A stretch of 64,000 nucleotides of DNA from Lutraria lutraria (lineage: Eukaryota > Mollusca > Bivalvia > Venerida > Mactridae): positions 35,635,326-35,699,325 of the forward strand of contig OZ026844.1 in assembly GCA_964023205.1 (NCBI GenBank). Direction: 5' to 3'. This document shows, piece after piece, positions 13,392 through 27,077 of this stretch (the first letter of the stretch is position 1; each line of letters starts with the position of its first letter). The notes beneath the pieces were generated by a model. It searched no databases, had not been told where the DNA came from, and saw only the letters and a list, made by a program, of their open reading frames with translations. Both the position numbers and the translations under genes were made by a program.

Positions 13392-16300
13392 GTATGTATC
13401 ATAATACGATTTAATTTCATTTTAAAAATCACATTCAAAGGATAAAATGTGCATAAAATGCTTTGTGGAATCATTATTAAGAACAAACCACAAGAAGGGT
13501 CACACCATTAAACTTAGATATTCAGGTCACCTCATGGGGTTTTCAAGTTATTAGAAAATGTTGAAAATCGGTCAAAAGTTAATAGTCGATTTAATGAGGT
13601 CAACTTAAAATTGAAGTGTTTATAAAATGAGGTTAAGCTGTATTTTGGATGGAGACAAATGTACAATGTTACATTTAATAGATGTATTGCGTGCTTAATA
13701 TCACTGTGTCTTGTGTGTTCGACTAATTTGTTGACCAAATCGTAAACATAAAAACAAATTATTGTGGAATATTTTACGAATACATGAATCGTTTACATAA
13801 TTATGTTATTGTCAATGATTTTAACGGGCATTCTATAATACGGTATACTATTTTGTTCTTTTGACTGCTGAATTAGTTTTAACTGAACAATGTTTTAGTG
13901 TCTTTTATCAATATAATGAGCCCACTCATATGGTATTTAAAGCAGAAAAATGCATAGCCTATATTAACAAATGTTTCAGTTCCGTCGGGGGCACTGTTTA
14001 CAAACAGTTAATGATTTTATCGCACGGAGCTGTCTGAATGTCCATTTTTGTGGACTAAAGTAGCTGGCCTATCTGTATTTAATCTTTAAGCTTTTCATCG
14101 AATCTCATAAAATTTATCTTTATGATTGTTGTACTCGCCCATTGTGTTGAGAGTTCTCAAGGACTAAGTAAATATAATTTGTTCAAACTATAAACCATGC
14201 CGATGTGCAGAACCTATATACTGTATTTAATGTGAGGCCAAATCTTATTTATATTCGGTTCTGGTTACCTTGTCTAAATTTTTAGGGGGAAGAGGTGTAG
14301 TATTAAAATATGACAGCGATGTTTTAGACTTTTATATCTAAGTTTGAAACAGCATAGTGCAAAATGGTCAAATTCTCTTGGAAGGGACCCATTAAGGTGT
14401 CGAACTCGTATGAAAACCAAACACTTCTGTCAATGGCCTAACCGTTTTCGAACCTTAAAAATGTAAGCGGTTTAGCACAAAATGCTCTTAAAATTTGTTT
14501 AGATGAACCTATAAGCCAGAAATCGGATTAAAGTGCGGGGGCATTAATTTAGAATTTTAAATTGATTGTTACATTCTTCATTATTGGCTTAAGTAATAAA
14601 TTCAAATGGTCGAATTTCGGACAGTTCATTAACGACTTTCGTTAAATACGATTAAACGGTTAAATGATTCATTTGTACATCTGACCACACATTATATTAA
14701 TCAAATAGTTTAATGGTAAAATATGTTTTCCGATAGAGGACACCACTCATTGTTTATAGAAGCATAATAATTGGCAATCCTATATCTGTTATAATTGGTC
14801 TCTAATTGAAATAAAGGAGTATTTTTCATTGATAAAAATTTGTTGTCAAACTGTATACATACTATGTACTTACTTTGACAAAAATCGACACTAAGTTGCT
14901 TTTTTACGCAAATTGCATATACACAATTCAAGAACAGTAAACAGTAAAAAAGTGTTAAGGACTGTTTTACCGACTTGTCTAAAATATATGGTCGGTGTAA
15001 AGAGGCGGTCTGTGCATTGGTGTGATCGCTTAGTGGGGTGTTATTGTATAATACTCATAAAAAGGGTCCATTGTTCACGAGGTTGCATTGATTCACAGAT
15101 GATCGTGTACACAGGTGTTATTGTATTTATAACATATCATGTATCTACTGTACAATGTCCGGTTATCTTATTTACCATGATTGCTTATTGTTCACGTTTT
15201 TGTTTTCTGTCAATCTCGGATCTCTTTCATTTTTTTCACGCTATGGTTGTTAACTCAGGATATTTCTTGACCATTTGTTAACACCGTCTACTGTCTAGTG
15301 AGATTTGTGTGTGTGGTGTCGGGTATAGTGTTAATGACCACAGAATCGTCAGAATACGAGAAACTTTGATGTAGATAAACATTCTTTTTAACATCTCCAA
15401 AGAATACCAGTACAGTATATAGAGTATACCTCAGTGAATCAATGGGTGATAAGATTACTGACCTGATATATTTTTATCATATCAATTTAATAGAACATTA
15501 CAGCTATTGTCTGTGTGTGGTATTTTGTTTCAATTTGATTAACTGTAATCAAAGGTAACCTTTTTTGCTGAAATCATTCTTTATAATTCAATAATTTGTT
15601 GATATATGTACAGTTATAGTGTAACCTCTACAAAGCAACAACCTTTGGGAGAAACAAAATTATGTTGTTGTTGAGAGGTTGTTGCTCTATAAAGAGGTTA
15701 AGCTAAATCGTGCAGTGGAGAAAATCTGTTGTTGTTGTTGTCGAAGGGATGTTGTTGCTCAGGAGAGGGCTGTTCTTGTGAGGTTGAACTGTACTAATAC
15801 ATTGTATTTAGATATTTAGTTAAAGTTTCTATCATTTGTACGGTAACAACCCTCTAAGCGACCACTTCAATATTAAGATTTTATTTATCTGATAGATTCG
15901 TTATTTTTTATATCCTAACTTAGAATTTGGACCCTAATCATTTGGACTCTTTATTGATCCCAAAAGTGATCAAAATCTCGAGGCTGTAGCTTTTTATAAA
16001 ACAAATATCCAATAACATTTCGGAAATATCCAAATGACCAAAATGAGATAGCGTGTGACAGTATATATTAGTGAAGCGACCTCATAAATCATGAAATATC
16101 GTGGACCAAACTGTAATCAAGGGAAATTGTAGGATTTTTTCCACAGTTCTATTGCTTGGTCACATGGCAGTTCATTTATCAAGCGGTTCCATGACGTCTG
16201 TATGATGACGTCGGGATACCATCGGTCATTTAACGTTTGGCAAGTCACGAGATATTCATGAAGTCCAATATTGTTATTTTTTACATGATTATTCGACTAC

Positions 16301-19300
16301 TTGGGGGTATGATACAGATTTTACTTAATCTGTTTTGAACTTCAAAATAATTCGAAATAGAAAATAACAACAAAACCTAATTATACATAATCATAAGAGT
16401 TAATTATTTTCTTATAACGTTATAGATTTCAGGTCAATAAAAATTACCATTTTCTGTGGTCTGTAAAGAAGCCTTAATATCAAGTTTTACAACACATTGT
16501 GACAACATGCTCGTGATGATAATCATACATTCTCTTATTTAAAGCATTTGATTCGTAGTTGGACAAATCGTACATAGCAAAAATGCTGTTTCTTTATGTA
16601 CCATTCAAAATATAATAAACTTCAAAGATACTGAAATTAGAGAAAAATGTTAAGGTCCTCTGTAGACAGCCATAAAACTGCTACTAACTATAAGTTTACC
16701 AATGAATGGTGTCAAAGTTCGAAATAACCACAAAACGATGGAGTTCATGATCTTTTAACCACAGATGATAGAAGTAACAGATGGCTTGTTGATGGTTGAT
16801 GCTAATTAACAAAAGCAAATACAATATGCCATTCCTCACATGTTGTAAATGAGGCTTTTGTTTAAGATCAAATTTGTAAAACCGGACCCAGAACGGTACA
16901 TGCGAACTTTATACGTTACCGAGTTAGTAACGAATGCAAGTGGGTAGATAATTTGAAAATCGTAACGATTTTGAAGCTTGATATAAGTTTTTGTTACCGA
17001 CTTCGTGCCTGCTGAATTGATCAAACAGCATAAAAGATGACATCTTTATTGAATACTACTACACAAGATATTTCCTTCAAACTATCGTTCCCTATAGTCC
17101 AGCATTCCATACGATGTAATACTACTTTGGAGCCAAAAATGTAATAAAATACTTGTAACGGATATTGAAAACACTACAGTAGGTGTTTGTTATATTATGT
17201 GTTTGTTCATCGTCAGACTTAAGACTGCCCCATATCTCAACGGCTTAGTTTATATCTTTATCGACCGAGTAAATCATATCTAGTACACTGATAATACTTT
17301 ATAAAAAGATTTATTCCAAAAACTAATGTTATACTCTTTACACTATATCCAACTGAGTCGTAGGTCTGAGACATAGATGTCGCCTGTAATTTGTAACCTA
17401 AACTAATTCTTGATCAGCTAAAAGTATGTTATAAATAAAAATACTGAAAGTACTCATGGAAACTGAACGTACACATAGACATACACTGCATCAATTGCAT
17501 GGCGGATGTAGGAAAACGTTGTACTTTGGGTTGCATTAAAATGTATGCGCGTCGAGCGAGTGACGGTCATGTCATTCAGTTTCCAAAAAAGGCGATTTGA
17601 AATGTTACCTTGGTCTGATGGAAGCTGTTCTATGTACACTATAGTTAACAACATTCTCTAACAACCTAGCAGGCATTAATAGTCTACTCTTACGTTGCAT
17701 TATTTATACATCGAGCACTTACGTAATCAACCTGTTTGTTTAACTCACAAAGAAGATATACTGACATTACGCTCTCGGCCCAAAATCCTGTCATTCCAAA
17801 GTATATTTTATGAATCGCAAAAAATACATTCGTAAATCGAATGTAATGAATAAAATAGCATCTCCATTATCTGTACTTGTCAATATACGATAACATGACA
17901 TATTCGTAATCGAATGAAGTCCCTATTAACAAGTTATAGTGATAATAATCTGAGCTCGTATAGTAAACAACATCTGTTAGTGATCAGCCGGGGAAAATAT
18001 GCACACGAATAATTTCTTATAATTGCTGAGGGTATGATAAATACCCCATCACTTGGCACGCCTTACTTTTGTCTTCGATATTACGGCAACAATTTTGTGA
18101 GAGTGACAAAAATATATCCGTTACGCTAATGAGATAGTTCGATTTTTATGCTCGTAAAATTTGTGGCCCTGTTCTATAATGTGTGTGTACGTCAATAAGA
18201 ATGGTTGCTCGTTTTTGTTGTAATTCAAAGCGTGTCCCGCCATTCAGTATAGCATTCTTGTTTTTTCGCGATATCAGAATTATTAGACAATAACGATACT
18301 CTATTTATATTGTAGCTGTATGGCTCATTCAATGTTCTATAAATAAAGTTAACGAATCAATAATGAAACTAAGAATGTATTAATCAATATAAATGTTGTA
18401 TGCTGCAAGTGCTGGCTGTATTTTAGTACTTTGTGATATAACATTGGAATGTATGGTTGACTGGAAGGGACACTTGCTATGGATTGTCATGTACGGTGGG
18501 CTGGAAGGGCCCCTTAATATGAATTTTCTTGTATGGTGGACTAGAAGGGACACTTGATATGAATTGCCATGTACTGCGGGCTGGAAGGGCCCCTTACATA
18601 TGAATTTTCTTGTATGGTGGACTGGAAGGGACACTTGATATGAATTTTCATGTACTGTTGGCTGGAAGGGTCACTTACATATGAATTTTCTTGTATGGTG
18701 GACTGCAAGGGACACTTGATATGAATTGTCTTGTATTGTGGACTGGAAGGCACACTGGATACGAATCGGATAGAACGGGCCTACAGTATAATCATTATAG
18801 TACGGAGGACTAAAAGGGACATGCATTATCAATTTCCTTGAATATATTCGAAGTTTCGATTTACGCTGGTGTAGTCATTGCATAAAGATAAAATGTTTCT
18901 AGAATGACAAGTCCTTGTTGAGATTGGTACAAAGCTATTTCAGTTTATCTGTCGAGTGCACTACAAGTGGATGTGCATGCCTCAATCCCCACAAACAATC
19001 ACCAGGAGAGCTGGTATATGTAGTCACCAAAATGTCTGTTATCAGTGAAACATGTAAATTTAGATTTGTATTCAAATAACACATAAATCGTCCAGACTTG
19101 CTGTGTTATAAATCATGTTTGACCCTACGATATCTTAAAGTAATTCTTATATTTTACTCGCCTTTCGATATACAGTCTAACTTGGCTTTAAATACAATGT
19201 ACTTAATTAGAGACATAATATTTGTTGGTTTAACGTCACACCAGCAGCCAAGTCATATAGCGAATTTCCTACCGGGGCAGAACCACGCGTAGGCCTTACA

Positions 19301-22300
19301 TTAGCTAGCTGGTCAGCGTGTTCACATCTGAAACTTACTTCCGGGTGTGAGGGAAAATTTTCTTTATTTGAGATCACAGGAATGGAATTAAAATATCATG
19401 TAACGTACAGATGAGGTTAATAAGTTAATTTGGTGTCATAACAATAAACAAAGAATTATGAGTAAAATATTTGCCATGTTGGTTCATTGCAAAGTTACCA
19501 CAAAATTTAAGTAAATTCTTAAACATCCCTCGTTTGAATACAAAATCACAAACACATGTACAGACAAACCTATCTCAGGATGAATTCTGTTACATAACTA
19601 TATTTATCTTAATGCATCAATAAATGCACATATTGTAAATACAAATGTCATAATTAGTAAGATAAACACCAAACATTCTGTTGTGGAATGTTTCTTCATG
19701 AGAACAATGCATGTTGTTTCCTATTTTGTTGTTTTCGCCAGACTTCCGGCGATAATTATAGTAATATTTGAGCTTGTTGAACATTTTTTAATAATAAATA
19801 ACTTGCCAAGTGTTTTATTTTAGGTACACGCATTCAAGCATGCATGCATTCAATAATTATCTTTGTGTAATGTTGTTACAAAAATCGTTTAATGCTCAAC
19901 GACTTTTTCAAGTTTTAGGTAGGAACGGATTAAGGCAAGTTGCACGTGCGACTCATTTCTTTCCACACGTTGGCAGTGCTGAAGTTATGAAGTTTCTATT
20001 TGTAACACAAGAAAACAGTCAAATATCCTTAACTTTTTTATGTACAATGTTTAGTATTAAAGCTTGCAATTAACTTTTTAAGTAAAACTTTAATAGAAAT
20101 GATGATAAAATGTAATGAAAACTTCAAAACCAATATTTTAAATCTAGTTTCGCCTGGATTGTTACATTTTTTAAAAGATTTAAGCCATAAAAGTTATCCA
20201 TGCATGTTGTCGAATGATTTTCTATTTGAGCGAAGGTTTAATTAAAGTTATCGTGGTTAATAATAGATCGTGTCATTGTGATAAAATCAAGGACTTTTGC
20301 TGTTTATTTTCTTTGTTACAAACAAGTACGAACAGTTTTTTCAACTTCCTTTTCGCGGTAAAATTGTTGAACATGTGTCTATAAGATTGCGTGAGAGACT
20401 CTAATTAGCCATCTGCAAATGTAAAAAAAGATTATGAATACTATATTAAGAAGTGTTCGTGTATAATAATGCGTAGGTGTTCTTATAAGTTGAAGTTTGT
20501 TGTGTTAATGAACAGACAAGCCGTTATAATATAAACCTGGCTAAGGACCAATTTGAGATCGCCTCATTTCTCCCCTGTATTTGGTGGTTGTTTACAGAAC
20601 ACCTTTTCGTTTAAGTTTTGTTTATAATTGTCTCACACTTATGTTAAGATTATTATACATTCCTGCGCGAACATTAACTAATCGCTAGAAAGATTATAAT
20701 TATATGACATGCTCTATCCAAGCAGACTTTTTAAAAATACAAATGACATGTACATCGCAGAATTGTGTAGATAAAACTGCTATAGTCAATCCATGCATTG
20801 AACAAAGGGTATCAAAGCAGAAGGATAATAGTTATAATTATGACCTTTGCACACCTTTTTCTAAAAAAATATACAAAAACATCGTTCATGTAACGGTCTT
20901 CATTTAAAGGTGGTCGTTAACAAAGGTTTAACTGTATTTGATAAGAGAAATCCCTCTTTAAGTAGCCGTGTTACAAATCATTCCGAAGAAGACCTTGCAC
21001 GCACAATGAAATACGTTTCTAGCTCCATCCAATGATTTATTATTTTAACACATGACAACGACGTGTCACGGACATTACAAAGAGGATAAGACGGAGTTAT
21101 TTGACATGAAACACACATATTTCTGGATCTCAGGTCATAAAAAATGAGATTTGATACCAGTCTCAGATCTCGAGCCCCTGATTGGTCGATTATGAATTCT
21201 GTCTTAAGATTAACCAATGATAAGTCTGGTTTCCGATTTCATTTCAACATACAGCCACTAAATACACGCTTGTGGTAAAATGTAGTGATTTGAAGTGTTG
21301 ATACAAGTTCGTGAATTTGTTTACAATATCGTAATATTAAATTTTGTAGTCGGGAAATGGTTTAAAACTTTATAACTTTCTGGTAGAAGATGATTCTTAC
21401 ACTGTAATTTTACTAATTTACAAATTTACAACATACTAGATAAAGATACAATCTATGTAGAAAATATCTCTCCAAAAACCATTTTATGACCTATCTCGGT
21501 GAATAGGCCTGCATGTCTCGTGCAGAATATGCATGATTTATGAATATAATCTTCGAGAATACAGGTAGATGCACTTGAAATATCCCACCACGTGAGATTC
21601 GTTTTTTTTGCACGTTTCTTTGTGGGAAAATGTTGATGCTCTCTGAATTGTATACTCTCGTACGTTCTGACATTCCATCCGAATTCTTTCCGTGTTTTTT
21701 ACAACAACATCTCTAGGTCGCATGTTTTGCGAGTTGCCAGATGTGCATTTCTGAGTTAGGTGTAACCTTAACGCATGTACTGTAATACCACGATAATAAG
21801 GTCACATTTGGACCTAAAACGGTCTTTATGATTTTGAATTGGTTTCAGTACTAATATGCAATTTAAAGGAAATAAGGAAACCAGTCTGAAGAAAATCTTC
21901 ATCATAACGAGGTGGCCTTAATATTGAGGTAACGCTACGTATGGTTTTTCTTAACCTGTGAACAAAGTCCACCTTAGGGTGTTCTGAAATATGGCCTTTA
22001 TATTTACTGTATTCGGTCCAATATACATGTATTACTATAAATGCGCATGCGTGGTTTTCAGATGTTCGTTTTGGTCTTACCACTGTATTTTATGTTCATT
22101 AATTGATCTAGCAGTTGTTTTATTTTAAAAGTTCCACTGATCACACACACTTGTGTGTTAAGCACTTACGCTAATTAATATAACAAAGTATGAATCGGAT
22201 TGGTTGCCAAATATTTAGAATAACACATTTACATTCGTATTTTTATTCAGTAAACATGTTACACCGTATTTTTTAGTAGCAATAAATCCAAAACACAAGG

Positions 22301-25300
22301 CGGCAATATTGATTGAAGCTGCGGTGTGTATCAAAGAGATGTAGAATTTATTACTTATCTCTTTTATCAATTACCTGATTAGATCTCTATTGTCTGAGTA
22401 TCTTTGAAGTTAGATTCGGATGACCTCTAGTTTCTTTCTAGTAATATAGACAGTTAGACAAGAATATGGCTCATTTGTCATGGTAAATCTTCAATTTTTT
22501 CTCCAGTGTTCGGTAAGACCTCGATTTAAAGTTAACTTTCAAGACCAAACAAATCCAATTTCTTAATGTTGAAATAATGAAAACCGGTTCAAAAATAAAT
22601 GATGTGTGGTTTTTTTTTTTGATAGAGTGGTTTTAACCGTGATTGAAACGATTGATTATTTAGATTTTAAAGTACGCGACCTAAGATCTTACTAAATGAG
22701 ATCGCACTCAAAAACTCCATTAACACGATTTAGGGACGTAGTTCGTGGTACTTCAAGTGTATATAAAATAACAATCACGATTATTGCTTATCTTATAGCA
22801 AAAAAAGTTCCTAATCAACACGCGTAGTAATGTGACGTAAGTAGGCCGGAACTAATTAGACGTAATTTGCAATAATCAAATATCGCATCTTTGTATAAAT
22901 TTACATCAATCAACAGCCTTAGATTTCCTACTGGGCAGACTTGCTCTTGTACAAAATTGTACCAAAATTTAGCAGTGGAAAATGACTGCCCAGAAAAAAT
23001 GTTTAGACAATCACAAGTATTGTGGAACTATATGAAGTTTGCTAACGGCAGTTCGGTATTTTAATCCCCAGAATATATACCATAAATTATAATTAGTACT
23101 TAACGCCTTCATGGTCAATTCAATTAAAAGATGATGCCAGGATGACTTGATCTTGAGTGTATGTGTACTTAACGTAATTCAAACACTAAACCTACGATTG
23201 AGCGGCAAACATATTCCTGTCACAGCAACGACTGGACCCTTATTTGTAGAAACATCGGCCTACATACTGTGTTATCTTGCAATAAAAGGTCACCTGAGAA
23301 AAGAGGCCACTACGATAATAACAACTCACGCTCTTAAATAATCCTCTGAATAAAGACCAACTGTGCTAGAAAAGCCATATTTGGCGTCTTTTTTGTTCAC
23401 GACTGATTGTAGTCCTTTTAGAACAATGCTGTAATTAGACTCATGGAGCAAGTCTCTCTAGTTTCTGACACCGGTGTCACGGAAGTATACAATAACATCC
23501 GGTGTTTATAGCTGCTATACGTACTGGTACCGTGGGTTCAATTAGGATGGTATTTTGTGGGTGATTGCAGTTTTGAACAATTCTCAGTTGGATCGTGAAT
23601 ATCATAAACGAACTTTGAAAATACAGTGTATAACTGAATATTGGTGGAATTGCTATTGTGGTCTTAGCAATGTCTTAAATAGTCTTATAGCAAATTGATA
23701 AAAAGGACTTACAATATAAAATTATTCAAAATGTTTGATTTCAATTCGTTACCAAGGAAACGGCATCATGGAATACGTCTGGATATAATAAGAGAAAGTG
23801 CCTCTTTGGCAGGTAAAAGTGTCTTTAAGAAATTAGATAGATTATTTTTTTTATATTATTTGGGTTATGACAGTCGCTTAAAATGATCAAAAATTCCGTT
23901 TTCGGGACTTTCCGGTAGGCCTACTTTATAGCGTGTATTACATTTTGCACCCGAAACTAATCGGTTATTTCCGTAAAGCTGAAATAAAACATCTCGGTTA
24001 CTTTCGTCAACGTGAAATAAATGAATGAAACAATCAATTTATTAATTAAATTAAATGATTATTTTAATGCTTTAATACAGACGATATTGTTATCCCCAAC
24101 ATTTTACTGTCATTTATTGATACACCCTAAATTTCATGACTTTATATCAATGGCAGTCCTTAGATGATGTAAACAATTCGAACTTTAGATCATGAAGTGT
24201 ATGAGTTTATTTTGGCAAGCAACTTGCAATAAAATGCTTATCAGTTACACGATTGTTTCATGTTAAGATTTCTTGATCAAGATTGACACGAACTATTGTG
24301 TTTTAGGCGGTTCACGTTGTTTATTAGTTTTATCACTTTGTAAACAATCTGAAAAAGTGCTTTAAACCTCTAATATATGATAATATATCAAACGACTGAT
24401 TGTCACGGATATACAAGTATGTTTATAAGTCATGTAACGCAAGATAACCAAAGAATTTACCGATTGGTCCGATCGGAAACACTCGATCGAAGTCGGAAAT
24501 TACCGGAATCAGCCGGTGTTATCAATGCAGTATTTTAAGTTTTTTACCAGCTACTTTTTCAAGCTTTATTAATATTGCATAGATGAGAATGCCTGACAGA
24601 GTTCGAAATATATTTTTTTCTAAATGTCTTTGCCGCCATTACTCTGAACATATAATTATTAATAGAAAAACTTGTACATTGTATTCTGTAGAGGCTGTTC
24701 AGTCTAAAGTGTTTCAAATACGATATTTTTATATTTTCAAATTCTAAAATATCCCTATCTTAAAATACTTGTTGTTTGGTATTTTCTTTAATAAATGACT
24801 TTTTCTGTATTTTCAGATATATCGAAACCGGAGATAATCATCAATAACAACAACAACAACGGTCTGAAACAAACCGCAGACGACACAAGTTCCAATAATG
24901 GTCGTTCTTGGAAATTCTGGAAATCTATGTCATTGCGACGCTCTAGAACTTACGTCAAAGAAACCGGAAGTGGTATCACCGTTTCGGTGGATGGGAATTT
25001 ACCAGATGTGGTCGAAAAGACCGAAATTTCTCGGAGCATGAGTATGCGACCCCCGCGGCCCCCACCTAAACCTCCAAGGTCATTCGTCTTCCGTTCAAAT
25101 TCGGTGAAAGTGACAAAACCAACAATATCCGCTCCAATAACAGGACCTCCAATCGTTATACTAAAAGACACATTACAGAAGGAAGAGGTTACGTCTAATT
25201 CAAATGACACAGATAACGTAAACGAAACACGTACACAGAACGTTGTAAAAGATTATGAAAATGTTGATTCTGCCGCGGTTGTCAATGCGTATTTACCGGT

Positions 25301-27077
25301 CGCACAGAATACAGTTCCATTGACTGTGTCCCAAAAATGTAGTTCTTTACCGAATTACGGCCTTAGTGCAAACGTGACGAGGAGGCCCGTCCCCAAGACG
25401 GCTGGAAAAATCAAAATCGTGTCCCCTGATCTGAACAGAAAAGTTCCTCAGAAGCAACGGAAGAAGTCAACAGAAATCACAGCAGAAGACAGGCATATTC
25501 TCATACTACAAAGCGCCACAGAGTTGATATGTCAGAAAGTAGACCCGTTCATGATAATTGAAAAGTTGTCAGATGCGGGACTGCTCGATGAAAATGACTT
25601 GAATTCGTTTAAAAACCCGTATTACGAAACTCGCCAGTTGTGTGAAAATATTGTCTTGACCATAATGGACCGAACATATCCGTCATTTCTCAATTTCTGT
25701 GATATATTGCGCAGCGTGACGGACTACACAAATGTTGCGGCCATCTTGGACGCCATGATAGCTGTTTATGACGTCATATTCGAAGTTCAAATATGTAATG
25801 GAGATACGTCACCCTTATTGGATGACGAGAAAACGGTGTCCTTTGATGTTGTCTACTTTAGTTTAGAAACTGGTAAAGTTAGATCTGTGGTTGAACTAGA
25901 AAAACTTAGAAACACCGACAATAAACGCCATTCACGTGATATTTTATCCTTTAAACGTAACTCAAGACTGTCCTTTCAGTCATTTCAATCATTAACCAGT
26001 GAAGTCTCCAGTGTGTTCAATGAGGATATTATAACAAATGGGTTGCCAATGGTTACCGTGTCCATTTCCGGTCACGTGTTGTGTTTGGAAAAAGCTCGAA
26101 CCCTTGCCGGAGTTATTGAGAATCACAGTTGTATACTCGAGCTTCATGTTGGTAAGACCCACCTTAGAGGAAGCGATATGGAGCATATAAGCCGGGCACT
26201 GACCCAGAACACATGTGTTCGAGTACTAGACTTGAGGTTGAATAATATCGGCAACGCAGGGGCCGCGCACATGGCGAATGTTTTGTACCAAAATAGGACA
26301 TTAAGGACAATCAACCTATCATCAACAGGTATTGATGGTGAAGGCTGCAAGCTTCTAGCTGACTCTCTACGCACTAATACAAGCCTCGTTGAACTGGATC
26401 TAAGTTTTCTTGATGTCGGTGACAGCGGCTGCCTTGCGCTAAGTTGTATGTTAAAACAAAATAGAACTTTAAAAAAATTGCGCCTTCGAAGTGGCAGTAT
26501 TTCTTGGATAGGGTGTGGTTTCCTGCTTGAAGGAATTGCTCTCGGTAAAACTGTAACTGAATTAGACCTAAGTAGAAATTTCATCGGTGATACTGGTGTT
26601 GAAATGTTATTACGTCACGTTAAAGACGATTCTTCACTAAGGGAGGTAAATCTTGAAAACTGTGGAATTACCGCGGCAGGGTGCTCGGTCCTGTCCGACA
26701 TGATTCTAACGAACAAATCGCTGCGGCATCTAGACTTGAGTGTGAACTTCATTGGGGACCAAGGTATAGTTAAACTCTCAAACGCCCTGGATAGAAATAA
26801 ACATATAAAAACCTTGGGACTCAATATGTGCGGCATATCAAATGATGGATTCTCCAAACTACTCGATATTCTAGAAGGAAATACAACGTTGACTCTGTTA
26901 AAATTATGTTACAACAGACTGGGTCGCGAACATATGAACCCAGACGCCACATCGGACAATTTGAAATACAGAATCAGAATCGTGACGTCATCAAATCCGA
27001 AACTAAAGCTACTCCTCTGGGGAAACACTTTTGAAGAAGCTGGTGGAGTTTCTACACAAATGAACGCAAGTGTGTGA
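13253..27077 (+). CDS. Whole gene: acylated CARD-LRR protein without NACHT, ~799 aa (exons 13253-13391, 24817-27077)
   Basis: Joining the two exons gives about 799 residues. In order: a predicted dual-acylation N-terminus (MGGTLSC); an asparagine run from an AAC microsatellite; a basic segment near 79-90; a proline/arginine stretch at about 124-134 fitting SH3 ligands; YENV at 193-196 and YLPV at 205-208; a helical CARD-like domain at about 271-361; a serine-rich linker; and ten 28-residue ribonuclease-inhibitor-type LRRs from about 485 to 780. Known NOD-like receptors put a NACHT ATPase between CARD and LRR. None is visible here: there is no Walker A and too little space. By family logic, LRRs sense or scaffold and CARDs recruit CARD partners. 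A membrane-tethered innate-immune adaptor is my inference. No close named family recognised. Confidence 0.78.
15618..15796 (+). repeat. Dispersed repeat, copy 1 (gttgttgttg family)
   Basis: The block from gtgtaacctctacaaagcaa to gaggttgaactgta matches the block at 47150-47330 in order and spacing of several phrases (accctttgggag, tatgttgttgttga, ttgttgctca, gaggttg-actgta). The two copies are diverged but collinear on the same strand, which defines an interspersed repeat of about 180 bp. Confidence 0.65.
18440..18770. repeat. Minisatellite, 40/41-bp unit, 8 copies
   Basis: The phrase ctggaaggg or a close variant starts at 18461, 18501, 18541, 18581, 18622, 18662, 18703 and 18743, so the step is 40-41 bp. 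Odd and even units differ: 'gtatggtggactggaaggg' alternates with 'gtactg-gggctggaaggg', making an 80-81-bp dimer. The minus-strand open frames over this stretch are products of this periodicity. Confidence 0.9.
19215..19345 (+). repeat. SINE-like dispersed fragment
   Basis: Contains 'ttggtttaacgtcacaccag' followed by 'agtcatatagcgaattt' and 'accggggcagaacc'. The wording resembles the 3' bodies of short interspersed elements common in bivalve genomes, and the stretch near 39150-39230 shares the ggtttaac...caccaaacagcca pattern. Assigned from general familiarity, not from a database match. Confidence 0.35.
24817..27077 (+). CDS. CARD-LRR protein, exon 2 (terminal coding exon)
   Basis: The acceptor is ctgtattttcag at 24805-24816. 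Reading AT plus the exon 1 G as GAT, the frame stays open for 754 codons to TGA at 27075-27077. It encodes the linker, the CARD-like domain and all LRRs in one exon. The CARD-like part (genomic about 25488-25760) shows six amphipathic helices with the spacing ILQSATEL ... IIEKLSDAGLL ... ETRQLCENIV ... FLNFCDILRS ... AAIL. The LRRs repeat a pattern of LxxLxLxxNxIGxxG about every 84 bp from 26130. An unspliced reading from ATG 24795 is possible, but that ATG lies in the polypyrimidine tract and loses the acylated N-terminus. Confidence 0.88.

Larger units (their letters stand above)
13392..24816 (+). other. Large first visible intron of the CARD-LRR gene
   Basis: About 11.4 kb between a gtatgt donor and a ctgtattttcag acceptor. 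It contains a dispersed repeat at 15620-15790, a 40/41-bp minisatellite at 18440-18770, a molluscan-style SINE-like fragment near 19215-19345 and a 'cggaaattaccgg'-rich repeat near 23885-24520. Short open frames here show no recognisable domain. Confidence 0.6.

Noticed and set aside
14913..15281. 122-codon plus-strand open frame with hydrophobic stretches
   Set aside because: No recognisable domain, no splice context and AT-rich codon use typical of chance frames; lies in an intron.
18380..18753. Minus-strand open frames with HTRKFI-like repeats
   Set aside because: Products of the 40/41-bp minisatellite; repeated peptides change frame between units.
24795..24816. ATG 24795 as the start of the LRR protein
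   Set aside because: It sits inside the polypyrimidine tract before a strong acceptor, and an upstream exon with matching phase and an acylation signal exists.
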